Assembly (NCBI GenBank): GCA_027946555.1
Contig: JAPEVC010000058.1
Location: 62,001-126,000 of the forward strand
DNA from: Gnomoniopsis sp. IMI 355080
Lineage: Eukaryota > Ascomycota > Sordariomycetes > Diaporthales > Gnomoniaceae
Reading direction: 5' to 3'
DNA length: 64,000 nt
Each line of letters starts with the position of its first letter. Position 1 is the stretch's first letter. Below the pieces are notes generated by a model, which saw only the letters and a program-made list of their open reading frames with translations, had not been told where the DNA came from and did not search any database. Of the stretch, positions 24,159 through 35,291 are shown piece after piece. The translations under genes and the position numbers were made by a program.

Positions 24159-26117
24159 TCATACCCTTGGTCCGCCAAAGCCAGCTGCGAGGACTATGCG
24201 CTGTGGCAACACGGCCTGTGCAGTCTTTTCAAAAGCGTCTATAATCCTAACTCCCATGACATCCCTTCTGACCTCTACAGCTCCCCATCTCTGGTCCCTG
24301 AATCTTCGTGGTCTCCCCTCTAGGACGTGCTCACGACCTTCCCACACTCCAATTTCGTCCAGCAGCACCTCCACCGCCCACACATACTTTATTGTCTTTC
24401 CCGTTCCGGGAGAGCTTGGCGCATACATAGCTTCTGCATCTGCCCTCGTCCTCGGTATTCTCGTGCACAGGAGGTGCATGTCCAGCAACTGCGTGAAGAT
24501 GAGCCCGAAGGATGGTTTATTTCGGCGCGAGTGCGGCGTGTCATAGTTATATGGTAGACCAGATACGGGTAGCGGCGGTGGATTGAAGATGGAACGGAGG
24601 GTGGGATCGAGTGGTTTGGTTGGGGTAGATGGCCCTCCTGGTGGCGGGGGTCGAGGAGGACCATCACGGTCCTGGTCGTGTGGAGGAGCCGCGACGTTAC
24701 TTTCCGAGGATGTGGTGGAGTTGAGGATCATAATTAGTGGGCCACCATATTCCGTGGAGCGCGCCAGGTAGCGTAGATGGGAGGCTAGAAGTTGGATGGT
24801 TTGGTGTGCTGTGGCCTTTTCGCGTTGGTGGAAGAGCGAGGAGAGTAGCGTGGACATGTGTGTGATGAGGATAATGTCGGGGTGTGCTGGCTCGCCCTTG
24901 TGTGACGACGTGTCTGGTAGAGGCTGCTCATTATCGGCAGGCTTAGATATCTTGGTCTTTTGCTGTAGAATACTACTGTCGTCTTGCGCGTTGTTCAATT
25001 CAACTGGCCGAGAAGGCAAGTTTTCCTGTTTGAGCTGTCGAATCTCATCAGCCTCAGCAGGAGGAACTGACGCCGGCCCTCGATCACTCTGTCCATCGGG
25101 CGACTCGATCAGCGGCGAAGTTGTGTCGTCTTTACCTGACTCTAGACCCTCCCGTCCGGTGCGCAGCGAGTCCTGGGGCTCAGGAAGTTTGGCAGGTGAA
25201 GCTTCCCGCGAGTCTTGCAATGGCGTCAACGGAGACGAAAATCCTTCCTCTGCCTCGCTATCCTGGATCTCCTCCCTCTGCCCAGGCGGTTTCTTCCTTG
25301 GCCAATCCATGTCTTCCTGATCCGCCATATGCGTGTGCTCTGCTTTCATTTCGACTTTCGCCATTTGTACGCTCTCCCACGGGGCTAAGTCCGGCAGACT
25401 GCTGGGCGGGTCCGAGAGAGGACTCGACGAAGGTTCACCCGCGTATAGTGCATCCCCATCTTCCATTCCATATTCACCCAAATGATGTGCCTCCGTGTGT
25501 GCCGCCGCAACGCTCTCACCGCCGTAACCAGGACCGTGCCCTCCGGCGGGCGAAGCAACGAGTCTCAAACCATCCTCACCACGATCCCGCAAGTTCTCTT
25601 CTCCACCGTGTCCGGCGTCCGGCGCTCGCAAGCCCTCTCCAACCTCTTGACTGCTTCCCAGCGCATCCACCTCTCCCAGCACCTCCCACAGCCCATTGAC
25701 ATCAAACACCCTCGAAACCGCCACGCGGCCCAGCACGTCCGTCTCTGTCTCCTTCCCGCCTTGCGCACGCAGCACCTCGCGCAACACGCCCACCAAGCTC
25801 CCCACGCCCATCATCGTCACAATCATTGCCCTCGGCTTCTTCACAGCGCCGGCGCCGGTCAGCAGCAGCTTCGCAATCGTCTGTAGGCCGAGCACAAGCG
25901 CCACATCGTCCTCCTCGGCACTGATGCCCACGACACAACCACGCTCGAAGCCTCCGCTGAGAAGCGTGGCGTCGTCGAGCTCGCGGCAACCTGTGGGGCA
26001 TGGTGGGCGAAGAGTATCGCGGCGGTTGAGTTCGGCTTGCAGGAGTGTTGTGCCTGAGGCGGGCTCAAGAGGGGCGTGGGAGGATGTTTGGGAGGGTATG
26101 GGGTGGTGGGATGTCAT
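24159..26117 (-). CDS. RecA/Rad51-fold protein with degenerate P-loop
   Basis: Intronless, 652 residues. The N-terminal ~150 residues read like a Rad51-paralogue core: a LSGGFERG entry motif, a strand-turn where Walker A should be, then LGLQTIAKLLL and a hydrophobic MIVTMM strand. The P-loop GxxxxGK[ST] is replaced by GISAEEDDVA, with no Lys or Thr, so nucleotide binding is unlikely. A disordered acidic/Pro/Ser-rich insert of roughly 230 residues follows. The C-terminal part resumes with DIILITHMSTLLSSLFHQREK, SHLRYLARSTEYGGPLIMILNSTT (like the Rad51 L2 region) and a conserved-looking block PSFGLIFTQLLDMHLLCTRIPR. Likely nuclear and linked to recombination or repair by fold, possibly a Shu-complex-like partner; that is inference. 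The family name is uncertain. Confidence 0.6.
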   Translation of the reverse strand: MTSHHPIPSQTSSHAPLEPASGTTLLQAELNRRDTLRPPCPTGCRELDDATLLSGGFERGCVVGISAEEDDVALVLGLQTIAKLLLTGAGAVKKPRAMIVTMMGVGSLVGVLREVLRAQGGKETETDVLGRVAVSRVFDVNGLWEVLGEVDALGSSQEVGEGLRAPDAGHGGEENLRDRGEDGLRLVASPAGGHGPGYGGESVAAAHTEAHHLGEYGMEDGDALYAGEPSSSPLSDPPSSLPDLAPWESVQMAKVEMKAEHTHMADQEDMDWPRKKPPGQREEIQDSEAEEGFSSPLTPLQDSREASPAKLPEPQDSLRTGREGLESGKDDTTSPLIESPDGQSDRGPASVPPAEADEIRQLKQENLPSRPVELNNAQDDSSILQQKTKISKPADNEQPLPDTSSHKGEPAHPDIILITHMSTLLSSLFHQREKATAHQTIQLLASHLRYLARSTEYGGPLIMILNSTTSSESNVAAPPHDQDRDGPPRPPPPGGPSTPTKPLDPTLRSIFNPPPLPVSGLPYNYDTPHSRRNKPSFGLIFTQLLDMHLLCTRIPRTRADAEAMYAPSSPGTGKTIKYVWAVEVLLDEIGVWEGREHVLEGRPRRFRDQRWGAVEVRRDVMGVRIIDAFEKTAQAVLPQRIVLAAGFGGPRV

Positions 26118-27234
26118 TGCTGAGGATGTTGAGCTACATCAACTCTGAATGCCCTCAGTGAAAACTGGGGGATATGAATTGTAAATTTTAGGGTGTTCTC
26201 CTTGGAAGCCGGATTGATGGTGGCTGCAGTCTGCGTGATTGATAGGATGGGTAATAGTGAGGCTTGCCTACCTAGGTACCTAGGTATGCATCCAAGTCTG
26301 CTCCGCTGTATCACTAGTCTAGCTGCTTGAGCCGTTATGTGCGGCTCAAACCCTCCACCATCAACTTGCTCTGTTTGCGCAATTTCAAAAACAAAACAGA
26401 AAAACGGCAAATTGCACAATCGAGTATCTGTTGAGGGCATTGGGTCATTGGGGTGGGTGTGTGCGCCTTGAGATAAGTCAACAAGGATCCTCCTGCACTC
26501 TACATGTGGATGTCGACCAACTTTGCCAGCAATTACAGCAGACAATAGTCGAAATTGGCGCCTACTTATCACTTGAAATGCCGAATACACTCAAGTTCAT
26601 TGATAGGGCTATCACAAATCGCAATGTGAGAAGCATAAGAAAAAAAAAAGCATTATTCCGTATGTCTACCGGCCTTGTGATCGCACCCCGCACACAAAGC
26701 CTTTGCCCAAAGCCGACTCATCAGCGCTCATTAAAAGGCAAGGTATCTGTATTCGCAATGAGTCCATCATTCCCATAGACAATATTCCTCAAATTCCATT
26801 GTCACCCGATCGATCCCTTTTGCAAGCCTGCATGGTTGCCTGTGACTCGATGTGCTGCTCAGTTGAACTGCTTCCCTTGCTTTGCCCCTAGTTCCAATCA
26901 GCTGAAATTTTTGCTAGAATAGCAGCAGCTACGTCGTCGACCCCCTCCCCCCGAAAACGCCTATTCCAATCGATAGTCGAAGAAATATACATGAATAGGT
27001 AAGAACTCTTTCGCCCCCTTTTATCCTATACAAAGCTCTGCTCCAGTGCCGTTCCATCTTTTGCGACACAATTGCTCAAGATGTGACGGCCTCCACTGAC
27101 TAGGAAGCTGGATACGCCTTACACTGTTGTTCAATCCGCTGTGATGTATGCGTATGCGCGGAGATCCGAGGAGTAGTCGATCAGGCTTTGTTCACCAGAG
27201 ATTCTTTATGGTTTCACCTGCTGCGCATGTCCGC
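26118..27234. other. Spacer with an 18-bp TACCTAGG palindrome
   Basis: Promoter side of the RecA-fold gene and 3' side of pal1. It contains a perfect 18-bp palindrome at 26269-26286. No coding frame with support. Confidence 0.4.
26269..26286. repeat. TACCTAGGTACCTAGGTA palindrome
   Basis: Perfect 18-bp inverted repeat made of two CCTAGG units. The same design recurs at 30861-30876 and 42371-42390, with shorter versions elsewhere in intergenic DNA. Confidence 0.7.
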
Positions 27235-28606
27235 CTAAACGTAATCCTTGTCAACAGGACGGGAGCGAGGCCCTCCCTTCAGACTCTTCATGCGACCAAG
27301 CAGACCAACCTTGGGCTTGGGCTGTGGCTCGGCAGAAGAATCCGTAGTGGCTCGTCGCTCAAGGTTGCCGGGCAGTGGTGGAGACTTGGGGTCGCTGGCG
27401 CCGCCGCTGGTTCGTCGGACAGAGATCTGCTCCTCGCCGTCTTTGGAAGGCTCATACTCATTGAAGAATGGGTTCGTCTCGCCGCGGGGGCTCGACATGC
27501 TACCCCCGGAAGGACGATCGCGATAGTAAACACCCTCAGGGTTCGTCATACGTCCAGATGAGCTGAAGCCCTCACGCTGGGGGCGGTTGATGCCGCGAAT
27601 GCGCTGGGCTAGAGACTTCTTGCGCTGTAAGCCACCGTCCATGGCATTTTGCTCCATGGACTCCTGCTGAGCCTTCTCCACGGCCGCCTTGGCAGCCGGC
27701 GTTCCCTCGAGGAAAGTCGAAGTTCCAAGACCGACCGTTTCATCACCGTGAATAACGGATGCACGGGCATGGGGGTCGAACATGGCCACATCCTTCTTGG
27801 TTGGAGGGGCGAGGGAAACACCGTAATCGGCGGTGGCATCTCCATCGTTGTTGCCCATGAATGTCGCGTGGTCGGGGCGCTTGTTAAGGGGGCCAGAACC
27901 GCCCATCGACATGTTGACGGAATCCTTGGGGAAAGCGGACATGGGCGCGTGCTTGTTGGTTGCCTTGTTGCGAGAGGGGTTGACCGCATCATAGGGGCCA
28001 GCGTGGTGGACTGATGGCAATCAGTCAGCTGTCGAGCCGGCAATATGTTTCGCATGTACTTACTGAGCGAGAGGCCAAATGGGTTGGTCTCGTCGAGCTT
28101 GTCAATCAAGTCATGGTCTCTGTGAGCCTTGACTCTCTTCTTTTCCTCGCGTCGCTTGCGCTCGTAGTACTCGCGACGCTTCCTCTTCTCTTCTTCAGTC
28201 AACGGTCGCTCGGGGCCACGAGGGCGCCCAGCCCCAGAAGGAGCTCGACGAGGCGGGGAGTTGGGACCGCCGGGTGGGCCGCTTGGACGCGATCGATGGG
28301 TCGGAGGAGGTCCGCGACGGGCGCCTGGGGGCACATTCTCTCCTCGGGGCGGAGGTCGGCGGGTAGCTGGAGGAGACGATGTGGAGGGAGCGGCAGTCTT
28401 GCCCTTGTCCTTGTCATCGATGGAGAGCTCTGAGAGGCCAGCCTGAATGATGGTGGGAGATATCAGCAAAAGAACTGTACTGGTGGGTTATGACGCGTAT
28501 CCCGCTGGTTTGCAGAATAGGCAGATAGGCGAATGGTTGATTAATTGTTGCAACATACAAAAAGGTCATCAGAGATGGCGGGCTTGGTGTCCTTCTCGTC
28601 AGCCAT
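27235..28606 (-). CDS. pal1: Pal1 cell-morphology / endocytic-site protein
   Basis: Homologue of fission-yeast Pal1, a cortical protein needed for cylindrical cell shape and found at endocytic sites with Sla2/End4. Three exons: 28606-28559, 28442-28064 and 28010-27235, total 400 residues, introns 116 and 53 bp. The N-terminus is a short acidic exon; then comes a Pro/Arg-rich disordered stretch, a highly charged helix (EEEKRKRREYYERKRREEKK) and the Pal1 core: ETNPFG followed across intron 2 by HHAGPYDAVNPSRN, APMSAFPKDSVNMSMGGSGP and FLEGTPAAKAAVEK. NPF-type motifs (NPFG, NPFFNEY) suit binding to EH-domain endocytic partners. The C-terminus is basic and Ser/Pro-rich (LLGRMKSLKGG), likely phosphorylated. 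Intron positions keep the diagnostic NPFG..HHAGP junction intact, which supports the model. Confidence 0.93.
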
Positions 28607-31600
28607 TGTAATCAATGGTTGTTCAGATGCTGGACTGGGTGGTTTCTGAGTTGTGTCGAGAAAGGGGTTGTTTGAGAGAGGGCGCGATGTTGAGGAGGAT
28701 GCAGACTGCGGGGTTGGGTCGTCGAAAGGTGATGCAGGACTTTTGGGTAGTGGCGACGCAGCTCGATTGCGAAAAGGGTTATTGCTTGAGAGACTGAGAG
28801 TCAGACCGGGGGAGGGTTGGTCTGATAAACCGAGATCGAAATCAGACTTCTAGTTAGCACAATGTCCACCTAGGTAGTGGTCGACGGGAGGTTTGGGTTG
28901 GGCAGCAGGGCAAGCCGCATGCAAATGACGATTATGATAGGGGAATGTGAAACTGCAATCTCCTTGCATGACACAGTGGGTTCAGCGATATGAAGTGGGG
29001 GGCCACGCAGTGCCGCCGCCGCCCAGCGCCGCCCTAGCAACCAGCATATCCTGCCATGTTGGCCCGTGGGTGGGTTGGCAGCCAATCTTCAGACCAAGGA
29101 AGTCAAGCACAGAGCCCCAAAGCCAAGAGTCAAAATCCGGCAGCTCCTACGCTGTGCTTGTCCACTTGGCAATGCCCAAATGACCCCAAATTTTGCCCCC
29201 GGTGTGCAACCCTGGCTGATGTCGCTATAATAATAAAGTGACCCCAGTGCAATGCTGTCCAGACTCTTCGGAAAGGGTCCTTGGAAGGGGTGGGAATTTC
29301 AAGGTAGCAAAGGCAGGGTCCCAGCTTCACGCTTGCATGCCAGTCAAAGCCCACTCACAGCCCACTCAACTCCTTGGTGCTACCATCAAAAGCAGAAAGA
29401 AAGGGGGTATGGAGCGCAACTTTGGGAGAAGGGGGGGGGGGCGCGCTGGAGGAAAGCCAAATGGAAAGGGAAAACTGGGTAGTAGCCAGGCGGCCAGGGT
29501 CTTGTTCTCTGGGGAGTGTGTTGGGCGCATCTGCTCTGCGAATGATGCTTCGCTGCAGGCCTTTCGGCCAACCCATACGCAGGGACGCACAGGCAATCAA
29601 GCAGATTCGCTATCTTTGGACAGGGTTTGGGTGTGCTCACCTTGATGGGACGCTTGTGTGGCCGCCATTTCTTTATGCCAAATTCGGTACCGATCTGTCG
29701 AAATATATGCTAGGGGTGGTTTATGTGGCCTGTGTGGATAATTCCAAACCTGCCAGTTCGATTCAGGGGTTGTCCCGTCTCGATGTATTCCAGATGCCCA
29801 GTTGTTGCAAAAAGGAGCTCTCGGACGCGCACCAAAGCCAACGCGACTCTTCAGATCGTTAAGCTTTCTTCAGCACACTGCGGCCCAGTGCTATGCGAGA
29901 CCAACACGCGCCGGTCTATTCGCTTTCCGCTTGCCGAGCTCCGTTCTTCCGGTAGCTAATTGACGTTATGTGTCTTGGTATCGTCAATTCCTACCCTGGC
30001 GACTTTGTTTGGGCTACTCTAGCCGCAGACCGAATTCGTCCTCGGGGCTGTAGTAGTCACTGACAATTTGGGGACTGTGGTAACAGAGCTCCAAAGCTGT
30101 CAACGCAACCCTGACGCTACCGGGCCAATCTTGCACCTCCCCACACACGGAAGGCAGTACTTAAACAGGCGTGTTGTGCTCGTGCTCGTACTCGACGGCC
30201 GTGGTGGCGGTAACGGTATTGTGTTCGGAGGCAATCGTCCGTGACTGCGGGATGCTGTGATGCGGATCACTTGTGCGAATCTTTTCCCTTCCCGAGGCTG
30301 TGGATTCTGTCTTGGCCTATCTGCTCGTTGGGGCAATGTAGTGCAACGTAAGGTGAGGAGTCGGCTTCGTTCGAGTTATCCTAAGCCTTCAGCAAGGATA
30401 GCAAGCGTGAGTAGGCCGGGTTTGGCTGCTTGTGTTGTCGTAGTTGCGTAGAGAGAACGGTCTGGGACACGAAAGAGTGAAGAGAAGTTGCGTACGGTCT
30501 TCGGAAAGCTGGAAATGAGTCTCTGGGGGACTAATAAGGTCTTGGCCTGCAGTGGCGCCTCTGCTCTGCTGACGCTCCGGGGTCCTACGGCCGGAGCGGA
30601 AGAATCTACTGCGTATTGTCAAGTGTGGACACTGCAAGCTGGGCAGCTAAGCCGACCACGAGGTCAAAAGTGACGAGGGGGCCGGGAACCGCAGATGACA
30701 GAAGGGTGGGAATGACGTTGGGAGTTGTCGGGTTTGATTGCTCGCTCCACCTGTAATAATCCTAGGAGTGTGGTCGCTATTTGCCGGACCTGGGGTCTCG
30801 CTGTCTCGCTGCCTTGCTGTCGGCTCAGAGAACGCGCAGTAGACAAACTACGGAATACAGTACCTAGGTACCTAGGCAAATAGAAAAGCAGGCTGTCGGG
30901 AGAAAACCATATGCTCCATTAAATGGCCATCCGTGGTGATGGTCGAGCCCTGATGGAGAATGTATGATGTGGTGGGACCACTGATCGAGCAGTAGTTTTG
31001 CATAGGTGAGAAGGCCGAAAACTTTTCTTTTCTTTAAAAAAGAAGTGCTCCCACAATGTTGAGCTCCATGCCAACTGTTGGTGTCTGCATGCGGGAGCAG
31101 GAAGATCTTGAGCATTTATTAGAGAGGCAGGAAGGTGACCAGATTACTTGAACTAGGGAGGATCAAGACCATTCCAGCCAACAAGCTCAAAGCTAGCAAC
31201 GCATAGTTGCACACAGCTGAAGATCAACCACAGTCACTCTGGCCGAGTCGTGCTACGTGCATGTGTTGGTGCGTCTGTTTCTCTTTGCATTGTACGTTTA
31301 TCATCAATTACAACTTTACTTAATTTCTGGAACAACGTCTTTACCCGTGGTTCCAAGGTTTCATAGCTTCCCGCCGTCAACTAAGCCTACCGCTCGAGCC
31401 TGGCCATACCCATTTGATGCGGACCGTGTCCGACTTTGGCATTCTATTATGTTAGTTGCCTCGTCCCACGAGAACACACAGGCTTGCTACGTAACCACCA
31501 TATAGGGCATTTCCTTACTGGCCTGTGGCGTCCAAATAAGCTCCAACAGAACTGTGATGAGTACCGACCTGCCTATGTTGGCAATAATATGTAATTGCCT

Positions 31601-33996
31601 GGCTCTAGGGGCCCTTGCTTCAACTATAGATGCTACTACCTAAGGTACAGTACGATTCAGTAGCTCGATCTGTAGAATCGGTGCCGTGCTCATGGGTCGG
31701 AGCGGCTCTTAGACTGTCCTCCCGGGGGGTGGGGGCGGTTGGCTCAGGTCGGGGATCAACGATTGAGGATCGTCCCAATGCAGATCCGGAAATTGTGAGC
31801 AACGCGAAGTTACCAACTGGCCAGGCCAGCCTTGGCCCGGATGTAAATCCGCAAAGCGCCCAACAGAGATGAGGTACAGTCGACTGCGAGGCCTGCGAGG
31901 ACTGAGATTCAAAATGCAATGTTGCTTCTTTCATGGACAACTCTGCACACCCTGTCCCATGCCATTGACAAACGGATTGTCCAATATGAAAAGTTCATTA
32001 CGGATTTAGAAATGCTCATCTCAGAAGAAGACCCCTATTTTTTGTACGTTACCCCTGACTTATATAGTAGCACTGATGTATTTTCGATCGTGGACTCCAC
32101 CCGATGTTGCGGGGTACCTGGCCATACGTAAGTTAGGTACCAAGTAGGTATCGAATAGCCACAGTACTGTACCACAGTGGCAGCCTCGCTCGTGCCATTC
32201 TTGGTAAGAATTTCCCTCCCAACTGCAACTTTCCCTTCGCGTTTGGGCGGACCTTTTTGGACATGATTGCGGACCTCCCTATTCCGAAGGCAGGGGAAGG
32301 ACTGAAGAGACCGACAACCTCCCAACTCGGCATTCAGGGCTCGCGGGATTAATAACCTCACCGCTACCGCAATCTAAATCATCCATATAGAACCAGCGAC
32401 TTTCGACCCACCACTGACTCCGACTTGCTTCTGCGCGCCTCTTCTACCGCGCTATCACTAATGATGCCTACTCGCGCGGCCGAGTTCATCGTACATAGGA
32501 ATATTCTATTGACAACTCTCCTCTGCACAATTCCGTGAGCCACGTCCCGCCTTGCACGCGTGTTTGGATAACGACCAAAGATCGCTCGAGGCACCTTGCA
32601 GCAGCCCCGCCACCTCCAGTTCGGAACGGACGGATCGTATAAAACATTGAGACGGCTGAGCGCAAGTGTCTCATGCAGTGCACCGTGCTCTTCTCGGGGG
32701 GAGCATAGCAACAATGGGACTGTCGGATAGGACGGGGATGGTGGCGTGGCAGACTCCACCTTGGGACACGCGATCCCGAATGAAGTCGACACAGAGCCAG
32801 CAAACTTCTGGGAAGCGGAACCTCCCAATCCTTCTTGACTCCAGACTCTCCCTGTGGCATTTAAAAAAAGCCAAACTTCCCAGTATTCCGAGAAGTGCGG
32901 GCACCTCGGGATGGCTCCCAGCCAATTGTGCTGATCCAAAGGGAAGACGTCTTGATCAAAGCTCAAGGCATAACTCTGCATTCTACAAGTTTGGCACCCA
33001 TTCTGGTGGCACTCTGTACTTGATCGCAGCTACTCCGTACTAGGACGTAAGGAGGTCGAGTCTCGACCTTGGACGCCCTTCACGCTGCATAGGCAAGTGC
33101 CTAGATGCGGGAAGAATCTCTCCATTCGGATATTCCCTTTACCAGGGCATCATGTGAGAGGCCCTGGAGCTGCAAATTGCTCCGGCGCCGATCTCGAGGC
33201 TGTTATCCATTTATGCGCTGTACACAACATTCGTACATCGAATTCGCTAGGCTAGCACATCATCACCATCCAATCCCTCTTCCAATTTGCTTTCGGGGAT
33301 GGAACCCTCCCGCCTCTTCCCCCTGCATCCGCTTCATCCCGAATCTTCCAACTCTTGTGAGGATCGTGATTGTCGCGTAGCTTCAACCCAGTACGAGTGT
33401 CTGGGTCAGAGGGCTCGATGGGGGCCAGCGATGGTAGCGGCAACGGCGAAGAGCTGCAGAAAGAGCAGAATGCGTCGCATCTTGGCCCAATTACTCTTAC
33501 GCCGCTGCAAAACTTACTGGCTGGCGTCAGAATACGTCAACTTTGGGATGTCACTATATTGGATCGGTTGGAGCTGCTAATCTATTCAGGTCATCGCAAG
33601 CTGATGCTGAGTGAAATGGCGTGCTAGCTCTTGATGGCTAGTAACTGCGTAAACTCAATCTCGAGACCTCGAGTTGAGGATGCGCTCAGATCAAATTGAA
33701 ATCCCCTGCCCCTTGTGCAGCAACGCATCCTGCTGCGAGGGCACTGTGCAGGATGATTGGGGTTTGGTAGAAACGGAATGCGAGGCGCTCTACTATGGGG
33801 ATGAGAGGATTCAAGCGTTCCTAGTGAAAACGTTCTGGGATATTACACATAGACTGGCATGTCGATTTGCTTTTTCCCATTTTCCTTAAACCTCAATAAA
33901 GCTATGGCTAATGTGGATTGCCGTCACAACGCCGGAAGCATGCAGAAGGCATTAATACATCTAAGAACCCTATCATTACCAGACCACCGCTGGAAT
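28607..33996. other. 5.4-kb gene-free region
   Basis: The longest stretch without a supportable gene. It contains the pal1 promoter, a run of 11 G at 29431-29441 and a CCTAGGTACCTAGG palindrome at 30863-30876. The longest open frame (minus strand, 32981-32379, 200 residues) is within chance expectation and has no domain. I see no mobile-element protein, rRNA or tRNA. Non-coding transcripts or an undetected many-intron gene cannot be excluded. Confidence 0.4.
30861..30876. repeat. TACCTAGG-family palindrome
   Basis: Two CCTAGG units around a central GTAC; the inner 14 bp (30863-30876) are a perfect palindrome. Second of three long copies in the window. Confidence 0.65.
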
Positions 33997-35291
33997 CTAC
34001 TTCGACTCATCCTTCGCCTTCTCGAGGATCTTCTTGGCGTCCTCTGACTTGCTCTCCAAGACCTTCTTGAGCTCCTGAACAGTCTCCTCAACCAGCTTCT
34101 TGCTCTCGTCGGTGTGCTTCTCAGAGACCTCCTTCAGCTGCTGAAGCTTGGGCAGGATCTCGCTTGCGCTGGGAATCTGATCAAAGTACTTCTCGAGACC
34201 GGAGCCGCCAGCCATCTGTGAGCCCTTTGACTTGGCCTTGTCAACCGCCTGGTTGACATAACCCTCCAGATCATTGAGGTTGCCGCTTTGCACGGCGTCA
34301 CGCGCCCGGTCAAACAACTCCTTGGCGTTGCCCTGCTTCAGCGCATCCGCGTTCTTCTCAATCAGCTCCTTCACCTTGGGGTTCTTGTCCAGAATGGGCT
34401 TTGCCTGCTCCAAGCCCTTGCTCCAGGCCTCATCGCCTAGCTTCTTGACTTGCTCCGTCTTCTCTTCAATCAAGTCCTTGGCTTTCTTGATAGCCTCAGC
34501 CGAGAAGCCGCTCTTGGCTATGTCAGCCACCTGCTTCCATGTCTCGTCGACCTGCTTCTTGGCTTCGGGTCCATATTGGTCACCCAGCTGCTTCAGCTGG
34601 TCAACACTGCCGCCCAACTTCTCCTTGACCTGGGGGTGCTCATCAATGATATCACCGATGGCATCAGCACTCAGCTCCGCCAATTTCTTGCCTACATCAG
34701 CCAGGACCTCGAGTCCATTGCGGGCGGTATCCAAGGTCAGACCACCCTTGCTGACAGCTTTGAAGCGATTGTAGGCGTCTTTGATGATTGCGTCTGCTTC
34801 GTCCTTGTGATTTTTCCGCACTTTCTCGATGTCCTTGAACGCCGTGTCAATGTATGCCTTGCCGCCCGGGATCCAGCTCACGTAGCTGTAGCACAGGTCC
34901 TTGATGTAGCTGATGGTCTGATCGGCATCGGGAGTAGACTCCTGAAGCTTGGACGTGGCTTCGTTATACTTTTGTTGGGCTTGCTTGCTGGTTGTGTTGA
35001 TAGTGCGGGACACCTTTCCCGCGGGTGAGACGTAGTCTGGCAAGGGATATTAGCATGTTTAGGAGTGTTCACGGTCTGGTTCTCCTTACAGATTCCGTAT
35101 AGACCGGCACCAGCCACCAGACCACCTATGGCTCCCGAAAGATAGTGAGAGGAACCTGCTGAACCATTGCCGGCAGAGGAAGATGACGAGGTAGTGGTAG
35201 ACTGAAGACGGAGCTGTTGGGCGCGACAGACGCGTGCCGAGCGGGCAGCTTTAGGGAGCGCAGTGCGCGTGATGGCTCTTGCGGGAATCAT
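33997..35291 (-). CDS. Mitochondrial membrane-anchored helical-repeat (LEA/apolipoprotein-like) protein
   Basis: 413 residues from exons 35291-35090 and 35036-33997 (53-bp intron). The first ~30 residues are rich in Arg, Ala and Ser without acidic residues (MIPARAITRTALPKAARSAR), a typical mitochondrial presequence. A Ser-rich linker and one membrane segment (YLSGAIGGLVAGAGLYGIYYV) follow. The remaining ~340 residues are highly charged amphipathic helices rich in Lys, Glu, Asp and Ala, with repeated 11-mer-like units such as EETVQELKKVLESKSEDAKK, similar to LEA or apolipoprotein helices. Topology suggests anchorage in the inner membrane with the helical part on one face. I do not recognise a named family; a role in membrane shape or desiccation/stress protection is only a guess. 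Confidence 0.72.

Noticed and set aside
24796..26148. Several long plus-strand frames
   Set aside because: Antisense to the RecA-fold gene; Ser/Pro/Arg bias reflects the opposite strand's Gly/Glu codons.
32379..32981. 200-codon minus-strand ORF
   Set aside because: ATG present but no recognisable family, and about half such an ORF is expected by chance in a window this size.
34450..35028. 192-codon plus-strand frame with hydrophobic stretches
   Set aside because: Antisense to the mitochondrial helical-repeat protein; Leu/Val runs mirror the Lys/Glu repeats of the real gene.
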